Assembly (NCBI GenBank): GCA_903899015.1
Contig: CAIUHP010000043.1
Coordinates: forward strand, 62,001 to 126,000
DNA: 64,000 bases
From: an uncultured Armatimonadota bacterium
GTDB lineage: Bacteria > Armatimonadota > Fimbriimonadia > Fimbriimonadales > Fimbriimonadaceae
Direction: 5' to 3'
Positions within the stretch are counted from its first letter, which is position 1. The number at the start of each line of letters is the position of its first letter. The position numbers and the translations under genes were made by a program. The notes below the pieces were generated by a model that worked only from the letters and a program-made list of their open reading frames with translations, searched no databases and was not told the origin of the DNA. Below are positions 1 to 9,554 of the stretch, one piece after another.

Positions 1-65
1 GAATATTTTTCATTTGCCTGTCGATTTTCAGGTTTCTCAATCGATTCATTTACGGAGGCAACCAA

Positions 66-413
66 ATGAAATACATGCTGCTTATTTATGATGCCGAGTC
101 GGTTTGGGAAACAATGTCCGAAGCAGACCGCGGCGCTGTTTTTGCCGAGTACGGAAAGTTCACCAACGAAATCGTGGAAGCCGGTAAATTTGTCGCCGGA
201 GCCCCGCTCAAGCCGATCGCGACCGCAACAAGTGTCCGAGTCAGAGACGGCGAAAGCTTTGTAACGGACGGACCTTTTGCTGAGACACACGAGCAACTTG
301 GTGGTTACTATATCGTTGACGCGGTCGATCTTGATGAAGCGCTATCCATCGCAGCAAGAATCCCATCCGCAAGGTTTGGAACCATCGAAGTGCGCCCTGT
401 TATGGAAATGTAG
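66..413 (+). CDS. YCII-related domain protein
   Basis: A 115-residue YciI/YCII-fold protein. The family signature DGPFAETHEQLGGYYIVDAVDLDEA (quoted in part: DGPFAETHEQLGGYYI at about residues 69-84) is typical of small DGPF-type proteins that often accompany ECF sigma factors, with no settled biochemical role. The start ATG follows GGAGG with an 8-nt gap, a strong ribosome site. It is transcribed towards the minus-strand catabolic cluster and ends about 47 bases before it. No sigma factor is visible beside it, but the window begins only 65 bases upstream. Family call is firm, function unknown. Confidence 0.85.
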   Translation: MKYMLLIYDAESVWETMSEADRGAVFAEYGKFTNEIVEAGKFVAGAPLKPIATATSVRVRDGESFVTDGPFAETHEQLGGYYIVDAVDLDEALSIAARIPSARFGTIEVRPVMEM

Positions 414-460
414 TTCATTTCCGGTTGTGGGAATGAACTTAGCTCCCACCGGAGTGGCGA

Positions 461-1468
461 TTAAATTTCCGCTAGAGAAACTACGCGATTCGATTCGTCA
501 AGGGATCGAATCGCGGCTTCAATCACCATCTGAGCGTCGAGCCCCTCTTGGCCCGACCCATTAATGTCTTCCGGTTTGGCATCCTCATGAATCTGCTGTA
601 AGAAACAGTGCAGCCTTTCCTTGAAAGTGTCTTCGAAGTCTCGAAACCCGCCAAACACCGGGTTTGCATAGACTCGCCTTTCCGCAGAATCGGCGGGATA
701 AAGGGTCGCTTCGCGCCACATTTCGTCCACAACGATCCGGCCCGCAACCCCAGCGACTTCGCATCGCTCCACGCTATGAGCCCGAGCGATGTCGTAGCTC
801 GAAGTCAGATGCCCCACCGCTCCGTTCGTGAACTTCACGTTGATGCTTGCGGTCGACCAAATATTTCGGCCCGAGGCAACTTTCGCAAAGCATTGAACCG
901 ACTCAATCGGCCCGCAAAACCAATTCATGATGTTTACGGAATGGGGGTTGAGCGCTTTTAGGTGGTAATTCCTCGATTCAAATTGCTCGGGACGCCCAAT
1001 CCACAGAGCCATATTGCAAAAGAGAATTTCACCAACCGCGCCATCATCCATCCACTTTTTGGCTGCATATGCCGCCGGTGTAAACCGGTGATTCATGTCG
1101 ATGCCAAAACAGACACCCGCCTGCTTGGCAGCCCTTACCATCTCACGGGCTTTGGAAATCTCGTTGCTAATTGGCTTTTCACAAAGAACGTGGCATCCAT
1201 GCGCCAAGGCTTGCATGGTCGGCTCATAGTGGTCACTGCTATATTCAAAGCCACCGGTCGCCACGCTGACTACGTCTGGATTGACCGCGTTCAGCATTTC
1301 GGATACCGATGAGAATGCAGGAACCCCGTACCTCTGGTGAGCTACCGACGCACGGTCCGGGCGGACATCGCAAACTCCAATCAGTTCCGCTAGAGGATCG
1401 GACTGGTAAATGCGGGAATGCAAGTTCCCGATATGTCCTAATCCGACCACTGCTACGCGAATGCTCAT
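461..1468 (-). CDS. Gfo/Idh/MocA family oxidoreductase
   Basis: A 335-residue NAD(P)-dependent dehydrogenase. The Rossmann motif VGLGHIGNLHS is at the N-terminus and the family motif CEKPISNE, carrying the catalytic-site Lys, is near residues 97-104. The C-terminal half is the expected alpha/beta substrate domain. Such enzymes oxidise sugars or inositols at a hydroxyl. It is the last gene of the minus-strand cluster, 4 bases after the stop of a second, paralogous Gfo/Idh/MocA gene, so the two are probably cotranslated and may act in sequence or as a heteromer. The substrate cannot be read from sequence; the context suggests a sugar or sugar acid. Confidence 0.9.
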   Translation of the reverse strand: MSIRVAVVGLGHIGNLHSRIYQSDPLAELIGVCDVRPDRASVAHQRYGVPAFSSVSEMLNAVNPDVVSVATGGFEYSSDHYEPTMQALAHGCHVLCEKPISNEISKAREMVRAAKQAGVCFGIDMNHRFTPAAYAAKKWMDDGAVGEILFCNMALWIGRPEQFESRNYHLKALNPHSVNIMNWFCGPIESVQCFAKVASGRNIWSTASINVKFTNGAVGHLTSSYDIARAHSVERCEVAGVAGRIVVDEMWREATLYPADSAERRVYANPVFGGFRDFEDTFKERLHCFLQQIHEDAKPEDINGSGQEGLDAQMVIEAAIRSLDESNRVVSLAEI

Positions 1469-1472
1469 ACGC

Positions 1473-2564
1473 TTAGATCTTCTCGGTTACTGGATTGCCG
1501 TGAATGGCAGGAAGTCGATGCGGTCGAACCACCGCGCCACCGTTCTCGTAGGATTCGATCACCGCAAAGATGTATTCCATCGTTGCAAGGGCATCTCTTC
1601 CCGAAGCGCGTATCTTTTCGTGGTGGACACCATTCGTAATGTCCTCTAAAAAGGCATGAATGCGATCTGGGAACGTCTGACCAAAATCGGTAATCCCGGT
1701 GTTCATCACTTCGGGAGCAGGCTTACCGTCTTTCGTTGGCGCACCCCAATACGTCAATTTCTCGACGCAATTCTCGATGCAGAACGTGCCTTTGCTTCCC
1801 GCAACCTCACAGCTCCACCAGCCACCAAGTCCCCAAACGGCATCGCCACGCTGGCTCAATAAGTAACCAACCGTATCGTCGGCAAACTTGACGTGGACAC
1901 TGTTAACGGAAAGAAGCAAATCGCCCTTGTTCTTTCGAAATCCGGGTTTGGTTGAGAATGTTTGAATGTGAGTGATATCCCCACAGAAGTACCGCATGAC
2001 GCTAAACGGATGGGTCAGAAACGCTTTCATGTGCGCGTAGGCCTGGTTGAATCGAGCGGTGCCCTTTCCACCATAAGTAAACTCCCCACCGTCAAACCCC
2101 ATCTTAAACATCATGTAGACGGTTTCGCCGATCATGTCTTCATCCATATACTGCTTAGCCCGAGCCGCAGTTTGAGTGAAGTAGTGGTTCAAATTACAGC
2201 CGAGACTGACTTTCTGAGCCCCCGCGAATCGAACCATTTCTCGACATTCGTCAATGTCGTTTGAGAGCGGCTTCTCGCAAAGCACATGCTTTCCAGCCGC
2301 GAGCGCTTCCATGGTTGGCTCATAGTGCCAACTACCCTGTTCGTAGCCACTGGTAGTGACGTCTACAATGTCAAGGTCTTCATGCGCAAGCATGTCTTGC
2401 ATCGAGTAGTAAGCCCGAACCTTATAACGTTCCGCGAATGAATCGGCTCGTTCCCTGTTGACGTCGCAAACAGCCGCAAGCGTGCCAAGCGGATCCTTTT
2501 CATAACTATCGGCATGGGCTTTGCCGATTCCACCCAAGCCCACCAAACCCACTCTAAGCGCCAT
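1473..2564 (-). CDS. Gfo/Idh/MocA family oxidoreductase
   Basis: About 363 residues from the chosen ATG at 2564, which follows GGAGGA with a good gap; a longer in-frame extension to 2627 has no such site. The N-terminal Rossmann motif is VGLGGIGKAHADSYEK, and CEKPLSND holds the conserved EKP. The start overlaps the end of the sulfatase-fold gene by 11 bases, indicating translational coupling. Paralogous to the next gene downstream but longer. Probably oxidises or epimerises a sugar derivative made by the hydrolase and the TIM-barrel enzyme encoded upstream; the exact substrate is unknown. Confidence 0.9.
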   Translation of the reverse strand: MALRVGLVGLGGIGKAHADSYEKDPLGTLAAVCDVNRERADSFAERYKVRAYYSMQDMLAHEDLDIVDVTTSGYEQGSWHYEPTMEALAAGKHVLCEKPLSNDIDECREMVRFAGAQKVSLGCNLNHYFTQTAARAKQYMDEDMIGETVYMMFKMGFDGGEFTYGGKGTARFNQAYAHMKAFLTHPFSVMRYFCGDITHIQTFSTKPGFRKNKGDLLLSVNSVHVKFADDTVGYLLSQRGDAVWGLGGWWSCEVAGSKGTFCIENCVEKLTYWGAPTKDGKPAPEVMNTGITDFGQTFPDRIHAFLEDITNGVHHEKIRASGRDALATMEYIFAVIESYENGGAVVRPHRLPAIHGNPVTEKI

Positions 2565-3975
2565 CTTTATCTTCCTCCGTCTGCAAAGCCTTAGCCTGTA
2601 GCCTTTGAGCCGCGCCTGGATCACCAATGTGAAGGGTGTTGTAGGCTTGCTCCGAACTCTCGAAATAGTCGATCCCTTCTGTACCGTGCCAACCTGGCTG
2701 ATTCAGAATTGGATTGGGCAATCCCGTTTCCTTCTCGCGCTTTGCGATCCAGGCATCCATTCGTGCGGTGAGGAACTCCACTACTCCTGGCTCATCTTGT
2801 GCCACGTTGTTAAGCTCTTCCGGATCTTGCAGGAGGTTGTAAAGTTCGACTGTCGGCTTGAAGTGAAAATCAGGTTCCAATGCCACGATCAGTTTCCATT
2901 CGGGAGTCCGCCAGCCATGCTTTCGCATCCAAGTGCACTCCGTGAAATAGAAATCCGGCTGATGAGTAAGTTCTTCGCCGAATGCCATTGGAATGAGACT
3001 TGCACCGTCAAATACCGTATCCGTTTCAATTTCAGCTAGCTCGAGTAACGTCGGTACAAGATCCATCATACGTGTAAATCCGCCAACCCGAGCGCCAGTT
3101 GGCACAAAGCCTGGGTAACGAATGATCAGAGGCACATGAAGGGTGTTGTCATAGGTGCCGTGGTGATCGAACCAGCAGTCATGCTCGTCTAGTGTTTCAC
3201 CATGATCGGCAGTCACGATAACGATCGTGTCATCTGAGATTCCAAGGGCATCGATCGCATTGAAGATCTGCTGAATACATGCGTCCATGTACGCAACCGC
3301 GCCGTCATACTGAGCGACTTCGTAAGCAGCATCGGTGATTCCTTCCGGCATCCAAGTTGCGAAGTAATCGCAAAATGGTTTGAACTCCATTGCGGCTTTC
3401 ATCGACGTATGAGCTGGATCGCACTCGTTGCCGTGATAGAAAAGTCGGTTGAAGGGAGGTGGCGGAAGATATGGACTGTGAGGGTCCATATGTCTTAGGA
3501 ATAGGAAGAAGGGCTCGTCTTCTGCCGCGAGTCGTTCGAGCTCCGGGATGGCGACTTCGTTTAGATTCTCGGCCTTGTGGGCGAAGCCGTCTGGACCTGG
3601 ATTCCAATTGGAGAAATCAATACAGGTGTCGAAGTTACGAACGGATGGGGATTGGAAGCCGATACATGTTGTGTTGTATCCGACATTCTTAAGCATCGTT
3701 TGAAGAGGAACAACTCCCTCTCTCATCTCTCCTTTATGGCGCAATGCAACAACCTGGGTGCTGAATGCATCCATGCCGGTAAGCATGTTCGCATAGGCGC
3801 TCGTGGTTGGGATGTGCGGGCTAAAGTGCCTTTCAAAGAGGGTTCCTTCTTCAGCGAACTTATCAATATGTGGCGTCGTGTTTCGGTGGTAACCGTAGGC
3901 GCTCATGTGGTCCGCTCGAAGCGAATCAATTCCAATCAAGACAATATTCGGCCGTTTTGTTTGCGACTGTTCCAT
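2554..3975 (-). CDS. Sulfatase-fold hydrolase with Thr at the nucleophile position
   Basis: A 473-residue alkaline-phosphatase/sulfatase superfamily protein. Metal-site motifs are intact: IGIDSLRADHMSAYG at residues 14-28 and TADHGETLDEHD in the middle. The formylglycine motif (Cys/Ser-x-Pro-x-Arg, ten residues before the Gly of LTG) is absent: aligned positions are Thr57, Ser59 and Tyr61 before LTG at 65-67. A classical sulfatase needs a Cys or Ser there, so this is either a Thr-nucleophile phospho-transferase/hydrolase (as in phosphoethanolamine transferases), an atypical sulfatase, or inactive. No signal peptide, so cytoplasmic. It lies 15 bases after the TIM-barrel gene and overlaps the next dehydrogenase. 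Confidence 0.85.
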   Translation of the reverse strand: MEQSQTKRPNIVLIGIDSLRADHMSAYGYHRNTTPHIDKFAEEGTLFERHFSPHIPTTSAYANMLTGMDAFSTQVVALRHKGEMREGVVPLQTMLKNVGYNTTCIGFQSPSVRNFDTCIDFSNWNPGPDGFAHKAENLNEVAIPELERLAAEDEPFFLFLRHMDPHSPYLPPPPFNRLFYHGNECDPAHTSMKAAMEFKPFCDYFATWMPEGITDAAYEVAQYDGAVAYMDACIQQIFNAIDALGISDDTIVIVTADHGETLDEHDCWFDHHGTYDNTLHVPLIIRYPGFVPTGARVGGFTRMMDLVPTLLELAEIETDTVFDGASLIPMAFGEELTHQPDFYFTECTWMRKHGWRTPEWKLIVALEPDFHFKPTVELYNLLQDPEELNNVAQDEPGVVEFLTARMDAWIAKREKETGLPNPILNQPGWHGTEGIDYFESSEQAYNTLHIGDPGAAQRLQAKALQTEEDKDGA

Positions 3976-3990
3976 TTTCTAACCTAACAC

Positions 3991-4788
3991 CTACCGGTTT
4001 CCGGCTGCCTGAAGGCAAGCCTGCATATGTCCTCGCGACTCGGCCGCGATGACACAACACTGTTCGAGAGCGTACTCTTTGGCTCCGATGATTTCGAGGT
4101 CCACCGGTCCCGCATAATTGTTTTCGGCAAGCACTCGGATATATCCGAGTAGATCGATATCGCCCCTACCATTGGCTTGCATCTCCGGTTTCCCGGGATT
4201 CTGCTGGGTTCCTTTGCAGTCTCGGATATGAACATGCTTCACGCGGGAAACGACCGCTTGCAACGCTTCGACCGGATTTTCGCCCGCTCGATGAATGTGG
4301 GACGGATCCATGTCAATTCCAAAGGATGGAAGGTTGATCGCGTCCATCACTTTCAGGGTCGTCTCAGTGTTGTAGATCGCCGCTCCAACGTGAGCTTTCA
4401 CGCACAGGGTGACTCCATATTTGCCCGCCATTTCAGCCAGATGACCCAGGCTGTCGATTGATTTCTGGAGAGACTCTTGGTCTCCCGTTGTCCCACCCGG
4501 GCCGCAGTTCACAATCGGAATTCCAATTTCTGCGGCTGCTTGGAAGGCGGCTTCCATTATCAAAACGTCTTGCGAAGGTTGCTCCATGGCAAGAAGTTCG
4601 AGACCGTAGGTTTGGGACAATCCTTTGATTTCTGGGACTAATTCTTGCCACCGATCAAGCATAAGATGCTCGCTCATGCCTCCGATTGCCGAGAGTTCCA
4701 CTCCGTCGTAACCAGCCATTGCGAGACAACGAAAAGCGGTGTCCATATCATAGCCACCGAAGAGAACCGTGTTTGCGCCTAGTTTCAT
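3991..4788 (-). CDS. Sugar phosphate isomerase/epimerase family protein (xylose isomerase-like TIM barrel)
   Basis: About 265 residues from ATG 4788 (MKLGANTVLFGG), 13 bases after the stop of the sulfotransferase gene; an extension to 4839 would overlap that gene by 38 bases and adds a non-family-like tail. The AP-endonuclease-2/xylose-isomerase fold is shown by the repeated strand ends VELSAIGG, NCGPGGTTG, VKAHVG, GIDMDPSHIHRAG and VKHVHIRDC, which supply the Glu, His and Asp metal ligands. Members isomerise, epimerise or dehydrate keto-sugars. In this operon it probably acts between hydrolase and dehydrogenase steps. Substrate unknown. Confidence 0.85.
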   Translation of the reverse strand: MKLGANTVLFGGYDMDTAFRCLAMAGYDGVELSAIGGMSEHLMLDRWQELVPEIKGLSQTYGLELLAMEQPSQDVLIMEAAFQAAAEIGIPIVNCGPGGTTGDQESLQKSIDSLGHLAEMAGKYGVTLCVKAHVGAAIYNTETTLKVMDAINLPSFGIDMDPSHIHRAGENPVEALQAVVSRVKHVHIRDCKGTQQNPGKPEMQANGRGDIDLLGYIRVLAENNYAGPVDLEIIGAKEYALEQCCVIAAESRGHMQACLQAAGNR

Positions 4789-4801
4789 TTGTGAGTTGCT
4801 T

Positions 4802-5509
4802 CTACTGCTGATATAATGCTTCTTTTGGGAAGAAGTCAAAGTCTACTGGGTTTGGAGCGAGCTTCCACCGACTAACCGCCTCCGGTTGAACGGGGATTCG
4901 AACAAGAGGGATATCGAGGAACGACTCAATCCGCCCTAAAGTCGCTTCCTGATCCATAACGAACTCTTCGAACCGAACGTCAATTCGGCGAGATGGTGAC
5001 GGAGTGGACCGCATCAACTCATATTGATATTGCCAACTTATCGCCCGACGCTCACTGAGATCTTCAGTTGGGTCATAAGGAATCCCGAAATCGGCTAGGT
5101 CATCGGTAAGGTGATCCGAAAGAATGCTATCTCGGGGATCACGGGTCCAGTAAATGTAGTAAATGTCAGGAAACATCCTGGCAATCCACGGCAAGATCAA
5201 AGTGGTTTCCGGCAGTTTCCACCCTCTATTTTCTTCTTTGCTTTCCAAAACAGAGGAAAGATACGATTCGACCAAACGAGTGAATGCTGGGTCGATCGGC
5301 ATCGTATGAAGATTGGAAAAATCCCAATTCAATCCACCTTTGTGGACTACGTGCTTCGCCATTACCCGGCAAGCTTCGTAGAGGTCGTCAGGCGGGATCA
5401 AGTCGCTTGATCCATTGAGTTGGGCACCCATATACACCCCACTTTCCGCGAGGGTTCGAGACATTGCGCGGGTCCCTGAGTGTCCACGACCGATGACGGT
5501 AACTAGCAT
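4802..5509 (-). CDS. Sulfotransferase family protein
   Basis: A 235-residue PAPS-dependent sulfotransferase-like protein. The N-terminal loop VIGRGHSGTRAMSRTL is the 5'-phosphosulfate binding loop, and WTRDPRDSILSDHL is the 3'-phosphate binding segment. It is shorter than most carbohydrate sulfotransferases. It sits directly upstream of the TIM-barrel and sulfatase-fold genes, which is odd for a purely catabolic operon: either it decorates a metabolite or glycan, or the fold has been recruited for another nucleotide-dependent role. The family is clear, the acceptor is not. Confidence 0.8.
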   Translation of the reverse strand: MLVTVIGRGHSGTRAMSRTLAESGVYMGAQLNGSSDLIPPDDLYEACRVMAKHVVHKGGLNWDFSNLHTMPIDPAFTRLVESYLSSVLESKEENRGWKLPETTLILPWIARMFPDIYYIYWTRDPRDSILSDHLTDDLADFGIPYDPTEDLSERRAISWQYQYELMRSTPSPSRRIDVRFEEFVMDQEATLGRIESFLDIPLVRIPVQPEAVSRWKLAPNPVDFDFFPKEALYQQ

Positions 5510-5652
5510 ATTTTCTCAACCGGATTAGATTGCTTCTGTGCACCCAATTCGATGCTTGTCCGTGATACCTTGAAAGCCACTTCGATAACCACCAATCACC
5601 CCACATTCGGCCTTTTCGATGAATACGAAATACGGCATTTTCTCAATGAGAT

Positions 5653-7380
5653 CTATCCCTCTCGTAGTGCCAACGGAACATCATCGCCTGTAAGCGCACT
5701 TTGTGCGCGGCGTTCCGCCCTTTCAAGTGCTTCGACGGGAGTCTTGAACCAAATTCCGACTGCGAGCACGGTTGCCGCCCCAATGAAAGCGAACCATGTA
5801 AAGGAAACTTGCCAACCCAAATGGAGACTCCAACTTGGATTCATCTTGCCTGGCAGGTCACCTAGAATGGAGGTTGCCATCAACCCAGCGATCAGCGAGA
5901 TGACATTGCCCCGGTCGGACCCGCGACTCTTGGTGAAAATTCCCAAAAGAAAGACACCCAACATCGGTCCCAGGATATAGCCTGCAATGCCCAGCACGAC
6001 CGGAATAATGCCGATATCCGGGTTGTTGACCTTTAAGAAGGCAAAGGCTCCTGCTACTAGAATCATGAGAACCGCAAAGACAACCGTAAATCCTCGGGCC
6101 GCCTTCAATATTTCATGCTCTCCATATCCGCGCTTTTTCGCAAAGAACGGAACATAAAAGTCGTTCGTAGCGCTGGTCGCAAGTGAATTCAAAGCAGCCG
6201 ACAACGACCCCATTGCAGTTGCAAAGACTCCTGCTAACACCACTCCACGAATGCCAACAGGCAGGACGTTGAGTATGTAAGCGCCAAAAACGTCTGCGTG
6301 TGATTTCGGCTGCAGGCTTGGGTTGAGTTTGTAAAAAGCCACCAAGAGAATGCCGATAAAAGTAAAGGTGGCCGCAATTGGAATGTCCATGAACGCTGCC
6401 GTCAACAAACTCCGCTTTGCTTTCTTCTGAGTTTCAGCCGTTAACAAACGCTGCGCCATGTCCTGATCAGTTCCGAAGGCGGCGATATTCATCGCTGTTG
6501 AAGCAATCAATGCTGAGATGAGGGTGTAGTCGTTGGTGACGATCTCCTTCACATAGTCCATAAAGCCCATAGGAAGTGATACTCCGGTTGCCGGAATCAA
6601 CTTTTGAGCAACCTGCCAGTCTTGAATACTTGCTTGATCAAATCCTGATACGAAATAGCCTTGAAGCGTGCTCATCTTTGGCACTAAATGAGCGAGCGCT
6701 CCGAAGCCACCAATATGATTGAGAAGCGTCACACATGCCACGAGTGCTGAGCCAAACATCAACCCTGCTTGTACTACGTCTGTCCAAATGACTGCTTTGA
6801 TGCCGCCCTTGACGGTGTAGATCCCCGTCAAGATGGAGAGTAGGACAATCGCAACGAGATACGGCAGGACATCGCTTACTGGCTTCTGTGACACGACGAC
6901 CGGGTCGCCTCCATTTTGGACAACCTGCCATGCAAGGACCATCACAATCGACGGAATGAATAACCGAGTGCCTGACGCGAGCGTCCGCATGATCAAGAAC
7001 AGGCCCGACACGAAGTTCTTAGTCGTCGGTCCAAACCGAATTTCTAGATAATCGTAAACCGTGTAAACCTTGTAGGTATAGAACGGCTTCAGGAACCATT
7101 GGGCTACGATCCATCGACCGATGATGACGCCAAAAGTGAGGAGAGCGTAGGCCAAGCTCTGCTTCTTAAACCCTTCCGTCGGTGCCCCCAAGAAAGTCGC
7201 CGCACTCGTTTCTGCGGCAATAATTGACGCCATTACTGCCCACCAGGGAATGCTCCGACCGCCTAGGGCAAAATCTCGAAGCGACTTCTCCCGTCGTCCC
7301 ATCACAAGCCCAATTGTCGAGATCACTGCAAAGTAAATCAGAACAATCCCACAATCCACGGCGAGGCCCATGGCGCTCAT
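5653..7380 (-). CDS. Sodium:solute symporter (SSS family)
   Basis: About 575 residues from ATG 7380 (MSAMGLAVDCGIVLIYF); the open frame continues upstream to 7467 but that stretch is polar, Arg-rich and unlikely to be translated. About 13-14 hydrophobic segments and family motifs such as GGRSIPWWAVMASIIAAETSA (shown in part: RSIPWWAVMASIIAAETSA) and LGPMLGVFLLGIFT identify a Na+/solute symporter of the SGLT/PutP type. It is the only transporter in the cluster, so it probably imports the sugar or sugar acid. Downstream of a palindromic repeat element that separates it from the dehydratase gene. Confidence 0.9.
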   Translation of the reverse strand: MSAMGLAVDCGIVLIYFAVISTIGLVMGRREKSLRDFALGGRSIPWWAVMASIIAAETSAATFLGAPTEGFKKQSLAYALLTFGVIIGRWIVAQWFLKPFYTYKVYTVYDYLEIRFGPTTKNFVSGLFLIMRTLASGTRLFIPSIVMVLAWQVVQNGGDPVVVSQKPVSDVLPYLVAIVLLSILTGIYTVKGGIKAVIWTDVVQAGLMFGSALVACVTLLNHIGGFGALAHLVPKMSTLQGYFVSGFDQASIQDWQVAQKLIPATGVSLPMGFMDYVKEIVTNDYTLISALIASTAMNIAAFGTDQDMAQRLLTAETQKKAKRSLLTAAFMDIPIAATFTFIGILLVAFYKLNPSLQPKSHADVFGAYILNVLPVGIRGVVLAGVFATAMGSLSAALNSLATSATNDFYVPFFAKKRGYGEHEILKAARGFTVVFAVLMILVAGAFAFLKVNNPDIGIIPVVLGIAGYILGPMLGVFLLGIFTKSRGSDRGNVISLIAGLMATSILGDLPGKMNPSWSLHLGWQVSFTWFAFIGAATVLAVGIWFKTPVEALERAERRAQSALTGDDVPLALREG

Positions 7381-7475
7381 TATAAATCTGCAGAGCAGAT
7401 TTGGGGCGCGAGAGCGCGGAGCGGTGGGCCCGGATCGGACTTGAAAACGAATCAACGCCGATGGCATCCTTTATC

Positions 7476-7593
7476 TGTAAACGGGAGCCCCTGTAGCTGG
7501 AGGTGGTTCGTGCCTCCGTTCCATATTGGAGACAGCTCCAAATCAGTAGGCGCAGGCAAAAACCACCTGCGGCTACAGTTGCTCCCGCTTACG
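7476..7593. repeat. MITE-like or REP-like palindromic element
   Basis: A nearly continuous palindrome of about 118 bases in the 280-base gap between the dehydratase and symporter genes. The left arm (from 7476) and right arm (to 7593, read in reverse) match through GTAA-CGGGAGC, CTGTAGC-G-AGGTGGTT and TGCCT-CG, with scattered mismatches over about 43 bases. The centre is a separate perfect hairpin: TTGGAG 7526-7531, loop ACAG, CTCCAA 7536-7541. No coding potential. Arms this long that are imperfect but matched are typical of non-autonomous mobile palindromes. It would fold in the cluster mRNA. Confidence 0.75.
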
Positions 7594-7659
7594 AATAGAG
7601 GAGACCATCGATATAGGTCCGATTTTCAAATCCAAAACTCTAATCCTAAGACTTAGTGC

Positions 7660-9543
7660 CTAGCCACAGAGCCTAGCTAGGATGGAATCGGTGTCATAAA
7701 CGCAGCCGCCCCAGAGGCCGCCGCTGGCGGTGACGAGAGCGGCCCATAGCCGGGTGTCGTCGGGGAGGTTGGGATCGGGAACGAGATCGTCGCGGGAAGG
7801 GCGATTGATGAAATCGGGATCGTCGATCACATTGATCGAGGCCATGGAGTTAACTCGGTCGATAGTGATTTCGATGATGTCACCGTCTCGGACTTTTCCA
7901 ATTGGGCCACCGGCAAGGGCTTCGGGGCCAATATGCCCTATGCAAGCCCCAGTGCTAATTCCCGAGAAACGCGCATCGGTAACGAGCGCGACTTCCTTCC
8001 CGAACGGAAGGAACTTCAGAGCGCTGGTGAGTTGGTAAGTCTCCTCCATTCCTGTTCCTAGCGGTCCACGGCAGGTCAAGACGATTACGTCGCCCGCGAC
8101 GATTGAGCCGTCTTTAATCGCGGCGATTGCGTCACGTTCCGTTACGAAGACTTTGGCTGGACCATGCTTCCTATAGACACCATCATCGTCAATGACGGTT
8201 GGATCGATTGACGTAGCCTTGATGACACTTCCTTCAGGAGCGATATTTCCAGTCGGGAAGCAAATCGTACTTGTCAATCCTTTCGCTTTTGCTCGATCAG
8301 GCGGGCAAATGACGTCATCAGGATCGACCCCATCCGATTCTAATAAAACTTGGCGTACACGTTGTCTTCTTTCCGAGTACTCCCATTCATCCAAGTTCTC
8401 ATTAACCGTCTTCCCGTTGACCGTTAAACAATCAACGTTTAAAACTCCCATTCGGCGTAGGTGAAGCATCACCTCGGGAATTCCCCCTGCCAAATACAGC
8501 CGAACGGTTGGATGGTTGGCTGGACCGTTGGGTAGAACATCTACCAGGCGTGGTACGGCTCGATTGATTCTCATCCAATCGTGAACCGTGGGACGACGGA
8601 GACCTGCCGCATGAGCGATCGCCGGGATATGAATGAGGAGGTTGGTCGAACCGCCACAAGCAGCATGAACGAGCATCGCATTCTCGATTGAATCATCAGT
8701 GAGAATGTCACTTCCGACAATTCCTTCGGCTTCCATTCCAAGAATCGACGCCGCTGTTCGGGTAGCAACATCCAACCAAATCTTTTGTCCGCTAGGTGCG
8801 AGCGCCGCGTGGGGAACTGTCATCCCGAGCGCTTCTGCTACCGCTTGAGCAGTCGCCGCAGTTCCGAAGAATTGACAACCTCCGCCGGGCGTGGCGCATG
8901 CCCGACATCCTGCTTCTGCCGCTTCCTTTAAAGTCATCAGACCGTGCGCAAATCGTGCTCCAATGCTCTGGATCTTGGCCGCGTCTTCCCCATGTTCGGG
9001 AGGAAGGGTCACGCCACCAGGAACGATTGCGCACGGAAGGCCCTTCATTCCCGCAAGCGCCATCATCATCGCTGGCAAACCCTTGTCACACGTAGCAACC
9101 CCGATTACGCCCTTTCGCGTTGGTAAAGACCGGATCAAACGACGCAACACAATCGCCGCGTCGTTGCGGTAGGGCAAGGAGTCGTACATGCCTGCAGTGC
9201 CTTGGGTTCTTCCATCGCAAGGATCAGACACGAAGCCAGCAAATGGAATCGCACCTTGCCGACTCAACTCTTCCGCACATTCGCGAACCATCAACCCGAC
9301 TTCCCAGTGCCCTGTGTGATATCCAAGAGCGATAGGCTTGCCATCTTGGTCCCTTAACCCTCCCATCGTCGAGAGAATGAGAACTTCCCTGCCTTTGACC
9401 TTGGCCGGGTCCCAACCCATTCCGGCATTCTGCGAGAGACCAAACAGATCGCCAGACGGCGCATGCAGAAGCATTTCCTCAGTTAAAGGAAGTTCCCCTT
9501 GTGGGCCTGGGGCTTTGGTAGCGATATCGTAGATCGAACTCAT
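7660..9543 (-). CDS. yjhG: D-xylonate dehydratase, YjhG/YagF family
   Basis: A 627-residue IlvD/Edd-family Fe-S dehydratase. The N-terminal pattern [19 protein letters not shown] and the internal [19 protein letters not shown] match the YjhG/YagF branch rather than IlvD or Edd. Three conserved Cys are visible in DPCDGRT, ATCDKG and GGGCQF, the expected cluster ligands. It converts a pentonate such as D-xylonate to the 2-keto-3-deoxy acid. It begins 11 bases after the FAH-fold gene, which would carry out the next dehydration, so both steps of non-phosphorylative pentose oxidation seem to be encoded together. Confidence 0.92.
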   Translation of the reverse strand: MSSIYDIATKAPGPQGELPLTEEMLLHAPSGDLFGLSQNAGMGWDPAKVKGREVLILSTMGGLRDQDGKPIALGYHTGHWEVGLMVRECAEELSRQGAIPFAGFVSDPCDGRTQGTAGMYDSLPYRNDAAIVLRRLIRSLPTRKGVIGVATCDKGLPAMMMALAGMKGLPCAIVPGGVTLPPEHGEDAAKIQSIGARFAHGLMTLKEAAEAGCRACATPGGGCQFFGTAATAQAVAEALGMTVPHAALAPSGQKIWLDVATRTAASILGMEAEGIVGSDILTDDSIENAMLVHAACGGSTNLLIHIPAIAHAAGLRRPTVHDWMRINRAVPRLVDVLPNGPANHPTVRLYLAGGIPEVMLHLRRMGVLNVDCLTVNGKTVNENLDEWEYSERRQRVRQVLLESDGVDPDDVICPPDRAKAKGLTSTICFPTGNIAPEGSVIKATSIDPTVIDDDGVYRKHGPAKVFVTERDAIAAIKDGSIVAGDVIVLTCRGPLGTGMEETYQLTSALKFLPFGKEVALVTDARFSGISTGACIGHIGPEALAGGPIGKVRDGDIIEITIDRVNSMASINVIDDPDFINRPSRDDLVPDPNLPDDTRLWAALVTASGGLWGGCVYDTDSILARLCG

Positions 9544-9554
9544 GATCGCTGGGG

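Noticed and set aside
414-460. Terminator hairpin between the YCII gene and the converging dehydrogenase
   Set aside because: TCCGGT-x3-GGGA can pair with TCCCACCGGA, but the stem is bulged and lacks a T-run; too weak to annotate.
277-1649. Open frames on the plus strand opposite the first dehydrogenase genes
   Set aside because: They are antisense shadows of well-supported family genes, without ribosome sites or recognisable proteins.
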